Source: Earliella scabrosa (lineage: Eukaryota > Basidiomycota > Agaricomycetes > Polyporales > Polyporaceae). From it: a stretch of 64,000 nucleotides of DNA. The translations under genes and the position numbers were made by a program. The notes below the pieces were generated by a model. It had not been told where the DNA came from and made no database searches. It was given only the letters and a program-made list of their open reading frames with translations. The stretch covers positions 620,001 to 684,000 of the forward strand of contig JABYQQ010000020.1 in assembly GCA_022605405.1 (NCBI GenBank), read 5' to 3'. Shown in pieces: positions 24,175 through 35,200 of this stretch. Numbering within the stretch: position 1 is the first letter of the stretch; each line of letters opens with the position of its first letter.

Positions 24175-26587
24175 CAGGAGCTGAGGAGCTTGAGACCTAC
24201 GGTGCCAAGAAACACGCTCTTTATTACCTCGCCGTTTCGCATGCTTTACAGGCACGGTCTGCGCGTTGATGAGATATGGGCGCAGCGGGGAGGTGAATAC
24301 ATCGCCGCTGCGCAAGGCATAGCTGAGCTTCGGCGACGACGTGAAGCGTTGATAGAAGATGGTTAGAAGTTGATGCGTGAAGCCTTTCCCAGAGCGGGAC
24401 GTCATTTCCTACACGGGCTTGTCACCGTCTCTAGGTGGGCAGTATGAGTGCGATCGGTGAGCACCCGCTTCAGGACTTGCCGGCGGGAAGGGCATGTCTG
24501 CTGTTGTCCGTGACACGTCAGTGCACGACAGATCCAGATCACGGCAGCGGTTCTAAATCTCACGGACTTCATCTCGGTTGAGATAGCGAGCATATAGCAC
24601 TCAGAGCATGCGATACTAAATGTCCCCACGCTGCGAGTGTAGATATAATTGGAGGGTACATAACCACATGATCTGAAGCTTTGTCAATAATCAGGCCACA
24701 GGAACCATAGCAAAGGCTTACGCTCATACGGCTATAAGCACGCCTCCGATATCTCGTATCAACATGGACCTCTTTCTTCCTCTGCCACCTCTGTTGTCCT
24801 ATCTCTGGGATATCGGGTAATCAGGTTCGCGCGTGGGCGTGACATGCGCTCTCACGCCGCGGTCTGTGCCAGAAATAAGCGACGTTTGCCAGAATGCGCA
24901 TGGTGAGCCTATGTACACACCTGAGGCCGAGAGTGACCGTACCATCAGGTGACAGGCAGGCGTTGACGGATTGAAGCCGGGCGCGGCACGGTCGTCTATA
25001 CACCACCGAGCTATTGAGTGCGTCTTGAAGGAGAATGATGATGTTCGAGTGTGAAACTCGGAGATCCGAGGCTGCGTTGTCTGTGCAGACCGGGCTATCA
25101 GTGCAAACCCAACAACGCCGGCGTCCTCCACGTACCCAATGCAATGTCAAGACCCAACAGCGCACCTGTGCACGTCAATTCGATTGGCAGAGAAGTGTTG
25201 GGTATCAAGGCACGCGATGGTAGCCACTTCAAGTTTGTGCGACGATATTATTACGGCCGTCTTGAGGAAACTCGCGGCTGCTGCGAGCAAGAGCAAAGTA
25301 ATAAAATCACCTCTGAGAGTAAGGAAGGTGTATCAACACTTCCCAACTCACGCCGAAAGCCGAAGGCCCGGATCCAGGGCATGCTCGCGAGTGTGCTGGC
25401 CCGAATTCAACACTTAGACGGCACCTGGAAGACACCACGACAGAAAATGAGTATATCATCATGCAGTACACCGAGCGAGCTCGGTAAGCCCTCCTGGTCG
25501 GGACTAGTACTTACGATCCACATCTCGGCCGCCCATGGGATCCAGGTGGCACTGGGAAGGAGTTCAAGATGTACTTGACGCCCATGTTCCTGTATAAGGC
25601 GTAGCGCCGGCGAGCGGCAGAGCCCGCTCCCTTTTTACAAGCTTATTATCGTTCGACGTTAACGTCGTTGTTAATAAGTACTGCATGCCTCCGCCACAGT
25701 AAGTGTGGATATGGACCTCGCATAGCCCCGTCAAAGTCACCGAGAAAGAAGGTCGCGGTCGAGACAGTGGGACCGCGGCGCATGAGCATGACGCAGCATG
25801 GAGCTGGAAACCCACAGTCCACTCATGATGCATGAGTCCCTAAGCACTGCAGGAGGCTCAGGGAGCAGAGGAGGGCCCGCTGAGTGCGGTAGCAAACTGT
25901 AGCAAACGACGGCGAGCTTTGGCGACACAGCGGGACCTACATAGCGGGACGTTGAGGAGGCGATGCGTGTGAAAGTGCGCGTGACATATCACGTGGAGCG
26001 ATTTTTTCGAACTGAGGGCCCCAGGACGTCCAGGAACCACAAGACCCACTACCTCAAAAAGGTAGCGGGGATAGTCCAAGCCGGCCCGGGACCCGGGCGC
26101 CAGTTGTCCTTGCTCTCCAACGACGATGTCTCTCTCCGCGGCAAGCCCGCCTCTTCCTACGCGATTGGAACTGCAGACTCTCGGTGGACGAGACGGAAAG
26201 ATGTGCCCAAGCGAAATGCGAGAGCCGCACGCCATCTTGCAATGCTCAGATGTTCTCACTCAAGTTCAGCCTCAGTGGACGCGACGGACAACTTACACTG
26301 GTGACATGTGCAGGCCCGGGAGCACTCCATTCACCGCTGGGACTACGGGTGCTTGAGCTCTGTGCAGAGGCCGGAGGCGAGAAGTGCTCGAGCGGACCTC
26401 AGTACTTTGGTGTAGGTGCTAGGGAGGAAGGCACATGAGGCATTGTTTGGATTTGTTCCATGAGGGTCCGCTTGCGGTACACGAGGTGCGTGGCCCCTTT
26501 AACTTTAAGCTCAGCGTACACTACCCGTCCACTCTCGCCTTCATCGCATACCGGCTCTTTACACGGTGTACACTCACAAGGCGCATC
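24175..26587. other. Long intergenic stretch (2.4 kb)
   Basis: No gene recognised. The longest frame, 25051-25578 on the plus strand, has no family look and GC-neutral codon use, and I regard it as chance. A 14-bp perfect palindrome CGACGTTAACGTCG at 25654-25667, flanked by CTTATTA and TAATAAG, forms an interrupted hairpin. Confidence 0.45.
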
Positions 26588-28038
26588 ATGTCTGAAACGT
26601 CTTCGTCGGCCCCTCTGCGCACTGCACCATTCCCCTTCGACAAACCCGGTGCAGACCTCGTCCTCCGGTCGTCTGACCGCGTCTATTTTTGCGTTCGCAG
26701 TCACATCCTCCTGGAAGCCTCGTCCGTCTTCGAGACCATGCTGTCGCTCCCTCAACCTCCATCCGACCCGTCGCCGACGACAGACGAACGTCCCATCGTC
26801 GAACTTGCGGAGGATAGTATCGTTTTGGAAGCCCTTCTCCGGATCTGCTACCCCATCGAGAAAGAGGACTCCCACAGAACGCTGGCAGAGCTTGAGCCGA
26901 TACTCCGCGCCGCGCTCAAGTATGACATGGCGCTTCCGATCGCCGTGCTCAAGAAAGAGCTCATTGCAGCAGTCGCTGGCGCGCCGGTGCAGACGTGGGC
27001 CGTCGCCTGTCGCCTAGGGCTGGAGAGCGTCGCCAGGGATGCAGCGGAGAAGACGTTGGCGTCTAACGCTTTGGACGTGTTGCCGAGCGATCTCGAAGGG
27101 ATCAGCGCTGGAGACTACTTCCGCCTCCGTGAGTTTCATCGTTTGCGTGGCAGAGTCGAGGCTGGGTTTCGACTCCTCGAACCTCCTTCCACACCGTCTC
27201 CAAGTTCACCTCCCCCACTCTCCCCGCCGTCACTCACCAGTCCTCATGACGTCCTCCACAACATGCCTTTCTCCGATCTTATCTGTCGGTCTTCGGACGG
27301 CAAGGATTTCCAGTGTCATCGTGGGGTTTTGTCCATGGCGTCTCCCCTCCTTCATGAGAAGATCCAGACTCTAGCGGAGACGCCATCCGCCATGTCTATC
27401 TATCCCATCCTGCAACTCGAAGAGAGTGGCGCGGTGCTCAGTGTTTTGCTCCGGATGAGCTACACAGGTACTAGAGCCGGAGATGAACGCATCCCGGACT
27501 CCGACTACGAGGCGATCCTCCGTGCCGCTGAGAAGTATGAAATGCAGGGGGCCCGACGCCAGATTCGACAGCAGTGGCGCGAGTATGCCCGTACTTCTCC
27601 ACTCCGGGCGTACTTCTCTGCTGTTCGATGGGGCTGGAAGGATGAGACGAAGCAGGCTGCAGCGCACACTCTCCCCCGTTCTCTCAACGCACTCTACATT
27701 CCACAGCTAGAGACCGCGACGGCTCTCAGTTACCTCAGACTGATTCGGTACCACGAGTCCTCGCTCAACGCCGTTCACGACACGTTCATCCCGATAGATT
27801 GTCCAGACGAGCAGTTCCTCCGTTCGATAACTTCGCTATGCGCGGTAATGGTATCACACGATCACTCTGAAGATATGATCGCTGGTTTGCAGGCGTACAC
27901 GGACATGCTCATGAATCAGGATCTGGATCTAGGGGCAATTGTGTCGTGTATGCAAGCGGTGAGCGTCATTCTTCGCGTGTCAGTGTCGTTGTCCTCATGC
28001 ATACTGTTCTACATGTCTAGGTGACTCTCGAAATCTGA
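26588..28038 (+). CDS. BTB/POZ domain protein, copy 2 of 3
   Basis: Exon 1 is 26588-27958 and a tiny last exon is 28021-28038 (VTLEI), joined at GTGAGC/TCTAG in phase 0, giving 462 aa. Without splicing, the frame would read on to 28024 through a hydrophobic tail, which I consider less likely. The first BTB module starts at about residue 10: PFDKPGADLVLRSSDRVYFC, SHILLEASSVFETMLSLPQ, LEALLRICYP. The second starts near residue 222: MPFSDLICRSSDGKDFQCHR, LSMASPLLHEKIQ, LSVLLRMSYTG. The shared ending SPLRAYFSAVRWGWKDET is present. It is clearly the same family as the genes at 4.0 and 47.1 kb, but with a shorter C-terminal region. Role unknown; protein-protein adaptor function is inferred from the domain. 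Confidence 0.87.
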
Positions 28039-29022
28039 CGCGTTGTCTCTTTACTTCACAGTCAGCATGTAGTGCTCCATCTCGCCAATCAGACATGGTC
28101 CGCAGCTTGACATTTTACTCTTGGGAAACCTGCCAGTCACGATCGACAGTACTAAGATCAATAAAGGAGACCTCCGCCTGATGCTGATGGAGATGCTGGA
28201 GCGCAGCTCGCCTCACAACCCTTCATGACGACCGCCCCATGAGGTGAGTTAATCGTTAATGGTGCACGACTCGGGGATCCTGATGAGCACGCGTATTGAG
28301 ACTCTGAGGTCGCCTCCAGCACCTATCCCTACTCCAGGAGCGCCGCCGGAATGGTCTGACCATTTAGGAAGGGTTTGGCCGCTATCTGCACAGCCACGCA
28401 GCGATCGCTCGTTCGGGTGCCTCCTTTGTGCGCGAGTCCGGATCCCTCGTTGAGCGAGCGCATCATGATCAACGAAGGCTGCTACGTATGTGGTTCGTTC
28501 AAACCGAGCGCATTAGAATCGCGCTCGAATTTTACTGGGTGCCTGCATCGCGTCAGTCACTGAGTCGAGTTTCGGTCACTGCCGTTGCCACATTAATTCG
28601 GCGCCTGCGTGGACTTTCCGTCAGCATCGCGACAGTACTGGGGTCTGTCCCCCAGGATTAGCCCCTTTCAGCGAGATATCTAGCAACTGATTACCCGCTC
28701 CAGGTCCGGGCCGGTTACTAAATAGGTCTCGAAGAAATAAACTCGTGACGGTGTTCAAATGCCAGGCCTTCAGAGTCTTCAGGCCTCCGGCCCAGTTAGG
28801 GGTAGGCCAAGCTTGTTATCCTTCGGAAGGCTTCCATAATTGATTTCATTAATTCTAAGTTGTCAGCAGTACGGGGTTTTGTGGCGCAATCACTCGAATT
28901 TGTAGTGCGTCCCGATCATGGCCTGTCCCGGTCTGCGATACTTATATCCTCCCCTCGTGTCCCTTCTTCCCTCGCTGCGCGCCCACTGAACTTACACCCG
29001 TGTCCTTCGACGTACATCCAAC
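28039..29022. other. Intergenic, 3' of BTB copy 2
   Basis: No exon or repeat recognised. An AT-rich CTTATATCC lies about 85 bases upstream of the next ATG and could be a weak TATA element for the DUF6534 gene. Confidence 0.4.
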
Positions 29023-31070
29023 ATGAGTGCTCTGCCTTATGAGTTCGACTTCTACATGTTCTGGCAGTGAGTCACCCTTGTCGCGCACATCGTTTGCTCG
29101 TTCCTCACTCTCGACAGCCTCGGGGTCATCCTGTCAGGTCTGGGGATCACAGGAGCCATTTTTGGAGGTGCGTGCCTTATCCCTCCGCTGGTCAGCGTCC
29201 ATCTGACGACATTCACAGTGGCGTCCTCGCAGTTGATGTTGTATGCGAAGCATTACTGGCAGGAGGATAGGTTCCTGTTGAAGACGATCGTGAGTACACA
29301 TGATATCCTCCGTTTCTCGTGGACTGAAGAGCCGTGTCATTAGGTCCTATCCGTCTGGACGTTGGATTGCCTCCACCTGGGGTTATATGCATATACCAGT
29401 GAGTTCCCCCCGTCCTCTCGCCGCGTACCCGCGTCCTAATTACGTCCAGTATATCATTTCTTGGTGTTCAAGCATGCCGACTACCCTGGTCAGGCCGTAT
29501 TGCCCTGGTACGTCAGTCGTCCAATTATACATGCGGTATGCTGAGTATGTACCTCAGGACATCGGATGTGAGTGATTGGCTTGCGTTCATGGAGATTCGT
29601 CTCACCGTCAGCTTACACACGCCTATAGGCCCAGCTGGTCATCAACGTGAGTTGCGTCATTCGAGTCTGTACCTCTGACTGACCACAATGTTCGCAGACG
29701 ACTCTCGTCGCCCTCGTGCAATCGTACGTCACCATGTAATTATCTCCCGCACTCCCGTTGAAGTTGGTTCTGTGCAAGGTTTTATCTCCTACGAGTGTGG
29801 TCGAGTACGTGCCACTCGTCCATAGTGCTGACTTCCCAACTTAACCATTCCGGCAGTATCCAGACGCTTACTTGTTGTCATCCCTTTGGTGCGTACATGT
29901 TTTCGCCATGCTGTCCTTCAGCTACCGGTCTGATCGTATCGCACGGCAGGCCGTCATGATCGCCGCCTGCTGGGGTGAGTCATCATGTATAACGATCTGC
30001 TCTTCACCTACTAAGACGCTGGTGGTGGATGTTCCACAGCCACGGGAATTTGTGAGTGGGTCTCTTGGTGCACTCGGGGTTATCTGCTCATCGTTATATC
30101 CACAGTGCTCATGGTTAAGAGGTACGTTGACGATCAGTCTCTCTCAGGGATGAGGTTATCAACACCTCGTTCTCAGCGCTACCTTGGAAAACTTGGCAGA
30201 TCTCGAATCCCTCGGGGTGAGTCACCTATCGTGTGTACGCCGTCAAAACGTTCGTTCACATCGACGCAGAATACCGTCATCGCCTCGAACGCACTCATCG
30301 CGGCGACTGATATCTCCATCACGGCTGCACTCGTTCTTCTCTTGTACACGTCAAGAGTGAGCGGTTCCAGGTGAGCAAGATTGATTGTCCCTTCTCGCCT
30401 GGAGCGTAGGCTGACACCTCGACAGGTCGAAGCGGTTGATCACCCGTCTGGTAAGTCTCTCGTCGCATGAGCGATGCCTGTCACGCGAATGTAACATTCA
30501 TACGTGGGTCAGATCTTCTACACGATCAACACCGGTTTCATGACGAGGTAAGCGACTCCTGCGTGTAAGACTTAGCCCAGTACTCTAACACCATGCTCAA
30601 TTACAGCGTCTGCGCCCTCCTTGCACTCGTTACGGTATGTCCAACTATATCCGCACCCTGTAGAGCACACCTATTGACACTTTGCTCAGAATCTGACTGA
30701 GCGGGACAAGAACCTCTTCATCCTGTTCTCCTACATTGGCGCCAGTCGTGAGTATCGCCTTTTTGACCCCGTGCCCCTGCTGCGACCTCATGGGACATCG
30801 ACAGTGTACGCGGTCTCCATGATCGCCAGTCTCAACGCCCGTGAGGGTCTGCGCAACCACATGGCTCAGGCTTCGGGCATCACCACTCTGCCCAGCATCA
30901 CCGCGGTCGGGACAACGACGAGCAGACTCGGCGAGGGCAGCAAGCAAGTGCGCTTGTACGTACACAATCCTCTGGTTCGTGACGATCACGGTGGGCTAAT
31001 CCTCACGTCTATCGTCTACAGGCCTCCGGAGGTGTTCATCGAGACGTCTGTCGAGACGACGATGCACTGA
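29023..31070 (+). CDS. DUF6534-type seven-helix membrane protein, at least 14 exons
   Basis: The ATG at 29023 opens MSALPYEFDFYMFW, then LGVILSGLGITGAIFG, LMLYAKHYWQEDRFLLKTI, then VLSVWTLDCLHLGLYAYT and IYHFLVFKHADYPGQAVLPW. A 10-nt exon (29558-29567) and an 18-nt exon (29629-29646) come next, then TTLVALVQS and FYLLRVWSISRRLLVVIPL. The C-terminal half carries the DUF6534 signature: NTVIASNALIAATDISITAA, LVLLLYTSR, RLITRLIFYTINTGFMTSVC, LLALVTNLTERDKNLFILFS and YAVSMIASLNAREGLR. The protein ends FIETSVETTMH. It is about 340 aa with seven predicted helices. These proteins form one of the largest membrane families in agaricomycetes; function is unknown. Exons around 30050-30240 (ending WKTWQISNPSG) could not be placed exactly. 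Confidence 0.82.
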
Positions 31071-32210
31071 TCGTACCGTGGCGCTCGGGTTTGAAGTGGC
31101 TCTGAGGGCACGATAGAGGGATCGCGGTCATGGTGTCCGCATCCGCGATGCGGGCTATGGTGGTGGCTGTTACATATATCCATCCCCGAGTGCTATAGAT
31201 CGCAGGTACGGTTCTGTAGGATTTGTGCGCGTGCGCGCGTCGGTGGCGACGCTCATTTACGACTCCGAGAGGAGAGGCTTGCCGTCGTCGCTCTATCTGT
31301 CACTGTAGACTATTGGTTGAATCTGTTGTATGTTGAATTACTAGCATGAGTGTTTTGCGCCTTCTTCGAGGAGCGGACTGGGGACAGATGAGATACTTCA
31401 CTCCGAGCCGCAGTCGACTCGGAGGTTCAGCACTTTCAATGCCCTGCGCGTAAAAACGGTGAATGGACGGCGTCGGGCTGGCGATGGACCTGCAGATCCG
31501 GGATCATCATGGAGCAGGGTGTCAGAGAAGAGACCTGTGTACTACCTCTCACGTATCCGAGAATGCGACCCTACTTCTTGCCTACTTCGCACATGCTCAG
31601 TCTATCAAGGCGAGGAAGGTGAGCAATCGGAAAATGAACCCCCTTCGGCGCTCTCGCACGCAAGCGGAAGACGCCTCGCGGCAAGATCCGTGAGGCTGTG
31701 CCAAGTTGCGAAGCGACTCGAACGTGATTTCTGCAGCTCTGCTTTTACCTCCGAGTCGCCAGCAGTCAGAGAAGTGAACATGATGCACCCGTACGTTCGT
31801 TCTGCGGTTTCGACACAATTGAGATATGAGGTTAGTTCCCACCCGCGTCTCTCATGCTCAGTATGCGATCCTAGTCGGTTCCAGGTAGAACTGGGCAAGA
31901 CTTGAGATCGCTGATTAACATCATCTTTGCAGCAGCTTGGAGACTACGCGGGTTAATTTTGCGTCAGCCCTGACTGTTTGACTGCCGACACCTCCGGTTG
32001 ATCCAATCCTACGTAGTAGTACGAGTAGCGCTGCCGGCATGGACGCACCGTCTAATCCAGTGCATCCTCCCACGGCTCCCGTCCCCGCCCATGATAAGAA
32101 AAGATCGACTATCATCTTTTCAACATGGTCGGCAACTAGTCCCCGCGACTAATGCTTCTTAGGCCCTGGACTATAAGAGGACAGGATCGATTGTCCGTAA
32201 CGCATCAAAC
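31071..32210. other. Intergenic upstream of the ABC transporter
   Basis: A short alternating purine/pyrimidine GTGCGCGTGCGCGCGTC run lies near 31228. Overlapping frames at 31459-31905 on both strands look like chance. The TATA box of the transporter gene lies at the right end. Confidence 0.45.
32172..32179 (+). promoter_or_regulatory. TATA box of the ABC transporter gene
   Basis: TATAAGAG lies 39 bases upstream of the ATG at 32211. Confidence 0.6.
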
Positions 32211-35200
32211 ATGGAGAGCATGGTGCCGTGCGCAGGGACGAGCTTAACCATGCTTGCGGATCGGTGCGTGCGTGATTTCTGGACTGCCGTCATTCCCGCT
32301 GCATTCGTGGGGACTTTGCTACTTACCACCATCCAGCCTGTTCGTGCCTTCCTCCATACCCCTCCGGAATTGCTCACACCCTTCCTTTCGCTGCATGAAG
32401 CTGAGGCCTTTATTGCCGAGGAAAGGGATGTTGTGGGAGGGGGGAAGGCCCCGCCGCCGCTCTGGCGCACACTCGTCTTATCCTCCGTATCACTCGTCGA
32501 AACGTTGTCCTGGCTGGGGATCGGCTGCTACAGTCTCATAGCACACCCTGAAGGTACACGGAGCGGCGTCTCTTACATCCTGCTTGCGTCGACTTGGCTC
32601 TATCCCTCTCTTCGCCCCATTGTCTGGCCCCCTGCGACTGCCCCGCTCGACCTGCTCTCCCTCTTCTCGTTGCATCTCGTCTTGCAGTCCATCACTATCT
32701 TCGGGTACCTCTATGATCACAGTGTCATGGGCGTCCCCTTGCCCTCACCACCTCATCAAGCTTTGTGCATCGCGCATCTCCTCGCAGTTGCAAGCCTCTT
32801 CACTCTCGTGTTGAACATCCCATTGGACGTCCCCACCACGCATACGAAAATTGAAGAAGTTGTAAGTCGCCATCCCTACTACGAATTCGTCTCATCTGAC
32901 GAAAACCAATCGTTCAGGGCAAGTCCGTCTCGCCCGAAGACTACACGACAGTCTGGGGCTGGGCGTCATTCCGTTGGATCGTCCCATTGCTAGAGAAAGG
33001 AGCTCACAAGAGGCTCGAGCATGATGATGTATGGGAGCTCAGTGTACGCATGCGAGCGCGCCCGCTTCACATCAAGTTTCAGCGGACCCGAGGAACGCTC
33101 CTTTGGCGACTCTTCAAGGCCAACTCGCTCGACCTCATCCTGGACTTCATGCTCACGTATGTCGGCATCGTCTTCACCTACGCCGGGCCGTTTTTTCTGA
33201 AGAGGATCCTCGATACGCTGGAAGAAGGGCCCCACTCCGAGAATCGCGCCTCCGCGTATATCTACGCTCTCCTGGCCTTTGTCAGCTCGCTCGCCAAATC
33301 GCAGGCCAACGTGCAGCACCTCTGGCTCGGCCGTCGGGCATGCACGCGCATTCAGAGCGAGCTGATGGTCGCTATCTATGACAAAGCGCTCAAGCGCAAG
33401 GACGCTTCTGGTATCGTCGAGCAGAACGCCACGAACAAGAACCCGAAGCTACCGGGAGCGAAAGACAGGGGCGAATCGAAGTCTAGGGCCGACACCGGGA
33501 AGATTGTCAACCTCATGGCCGGAGATGCAAACACCATTTCCGCAATGGTCGCGAACCTCTACTTCATCTATGGACGTGAGTCTCCGTCTTTGCATGCCCG
33601 TGATCGTCATCTGACGACTCATGACAATAGCGCCGTTTGAGTTCATAATCGCTTCCGTCTTCCTGTATGAGTGAGTATCTGGATCGCTGCTGTCAATTCT
33701 CTGCTCACGCGGTTTTACATCAGGCTACTCAGCTGGTCTGCGTTCGCGGGTTTCCCTGTCCTGATCTTCAGCTGGGTGACCAATCACTTTGTCGCGAAGC
33801 GGTCCTTTCGCGTTCAGAAAGGATACGCAGCCGCGCGCGACAAGCGCATGAGTGTCCTGAACGAGCTGATCGGCGCGATCAAGTTCATCAAGTTCTTCGC
33901 ATGGGAGCCCCACTGGATCCGACGCGTACTCGACGCACGCGAGGTCGAGATACAGTGGCTGATCTCAGGTGCGGCTGCCGACGTTGTGCGCTGTCGATTC
34001 AACCGCTGACCGTGAAGATGCAGGGCGCATCAACTCGGTCATCCTGACACTCATCTGGACGTGTACCCCGCTCCTGGTGCCTGTGACCTCTTTCCTTGTG
34101 TATGTCGCGCAAGGTAACGAATTGACCGTTGGCACGGCGTTCACGGTGAGTCCGGCCAGAACATCCGATACTTGCCGCGAGTGTTCACATCCTGTAGGCC
34201 ATCGCTCTGTATCAAATGATTCAGAACCCCCTCAACGTCGTCCCTGGGTGGATTATGCAGTTGCTGCAGGTATGTCAGCAGTATTTTGGCTCCAACGTCG
34301 TACGTCGCTGAATCCCTGCGGGTAGTCGAAGGTAGCTCTAGACCGTATCGCGGCGTTCCTCGACGAGGAGGAGGTGGACGATCAAGTCTCTACCCTCAAG
34401 AAGGATCGTTCATCGCTCTCTGCAGACCCAGAGACCGGTCTCGGAATACACAACGGTTCTTTTGTGTGGAATACCGTCGAGGAACAGAAGAAAGCCAACG
34501 ATACGAGTCGCCTCGCGAGGAATGGCCAGATCGTGACCGAGGTCGACGATGCCTCTCCAGCTCACTCTGAGGTGCAAACCTCGACTAGCAGCCGTCGCTT
34601 CGAGTTGCGGGACATCGACGTGATGTTCCCTGAGAACAAACTGACGGTCGTCACGGGTCCCACGGCTAGCGGGAAGACGGCTCTTCTCATGGCGCTCCTG
34701 GGGGAGATGACAACGCTCGAGGGCGAGATCGTCATGTCGAAGAACCCGTTCAGCGTAGACGAGCGTGGTCTGTCTCGCACCATCTCTTACACCGCCCAAT
34801 CGCCGTGGATACGGCACCGAAGCATCCGGGACAACATTCTCTTCGGTTACCCGTACGATGAAGCCCGATACCAACAAGTGTTGGAGTGTTGCGCGCTGAA
34901 GCCCGATCTGGAGATTTTGGAGGACGGCGACGGGACTGAAATCGGAGCCCGGTGAGTGTAGTGCTGTTTTCCAACTCGGGTGGAAATACTGACTTTTCGA
35001 TATTGAAGAGGTATCAATCTATCCGGTGGCCAAAAAGCTCGGTGAGTCTCATGACGAGTCGTGAGTTCTATGCAGTCTGAGCCGTCTTCCTGTAGCGTAG
35101 CTCTCGCTAGGGCGGTCTATGCCCCCACCAAGTACGTTCTCTTGGATGACCCATTGAGCGCGGTGGACAGTCATACCGCACGATTCTTACTCGACAAGTT

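Noticed and set aside
25051..25578. 175-codon open frame on the plus strand
   Set aside because: No motif, no paralogue, no splice or promoter support; composition like random GC-rich DNA.
31459..31905. 148-codon frame upstream of the ABC transporter
   Set aside because: Overlaps long frames on the other strand; no recognisable features.
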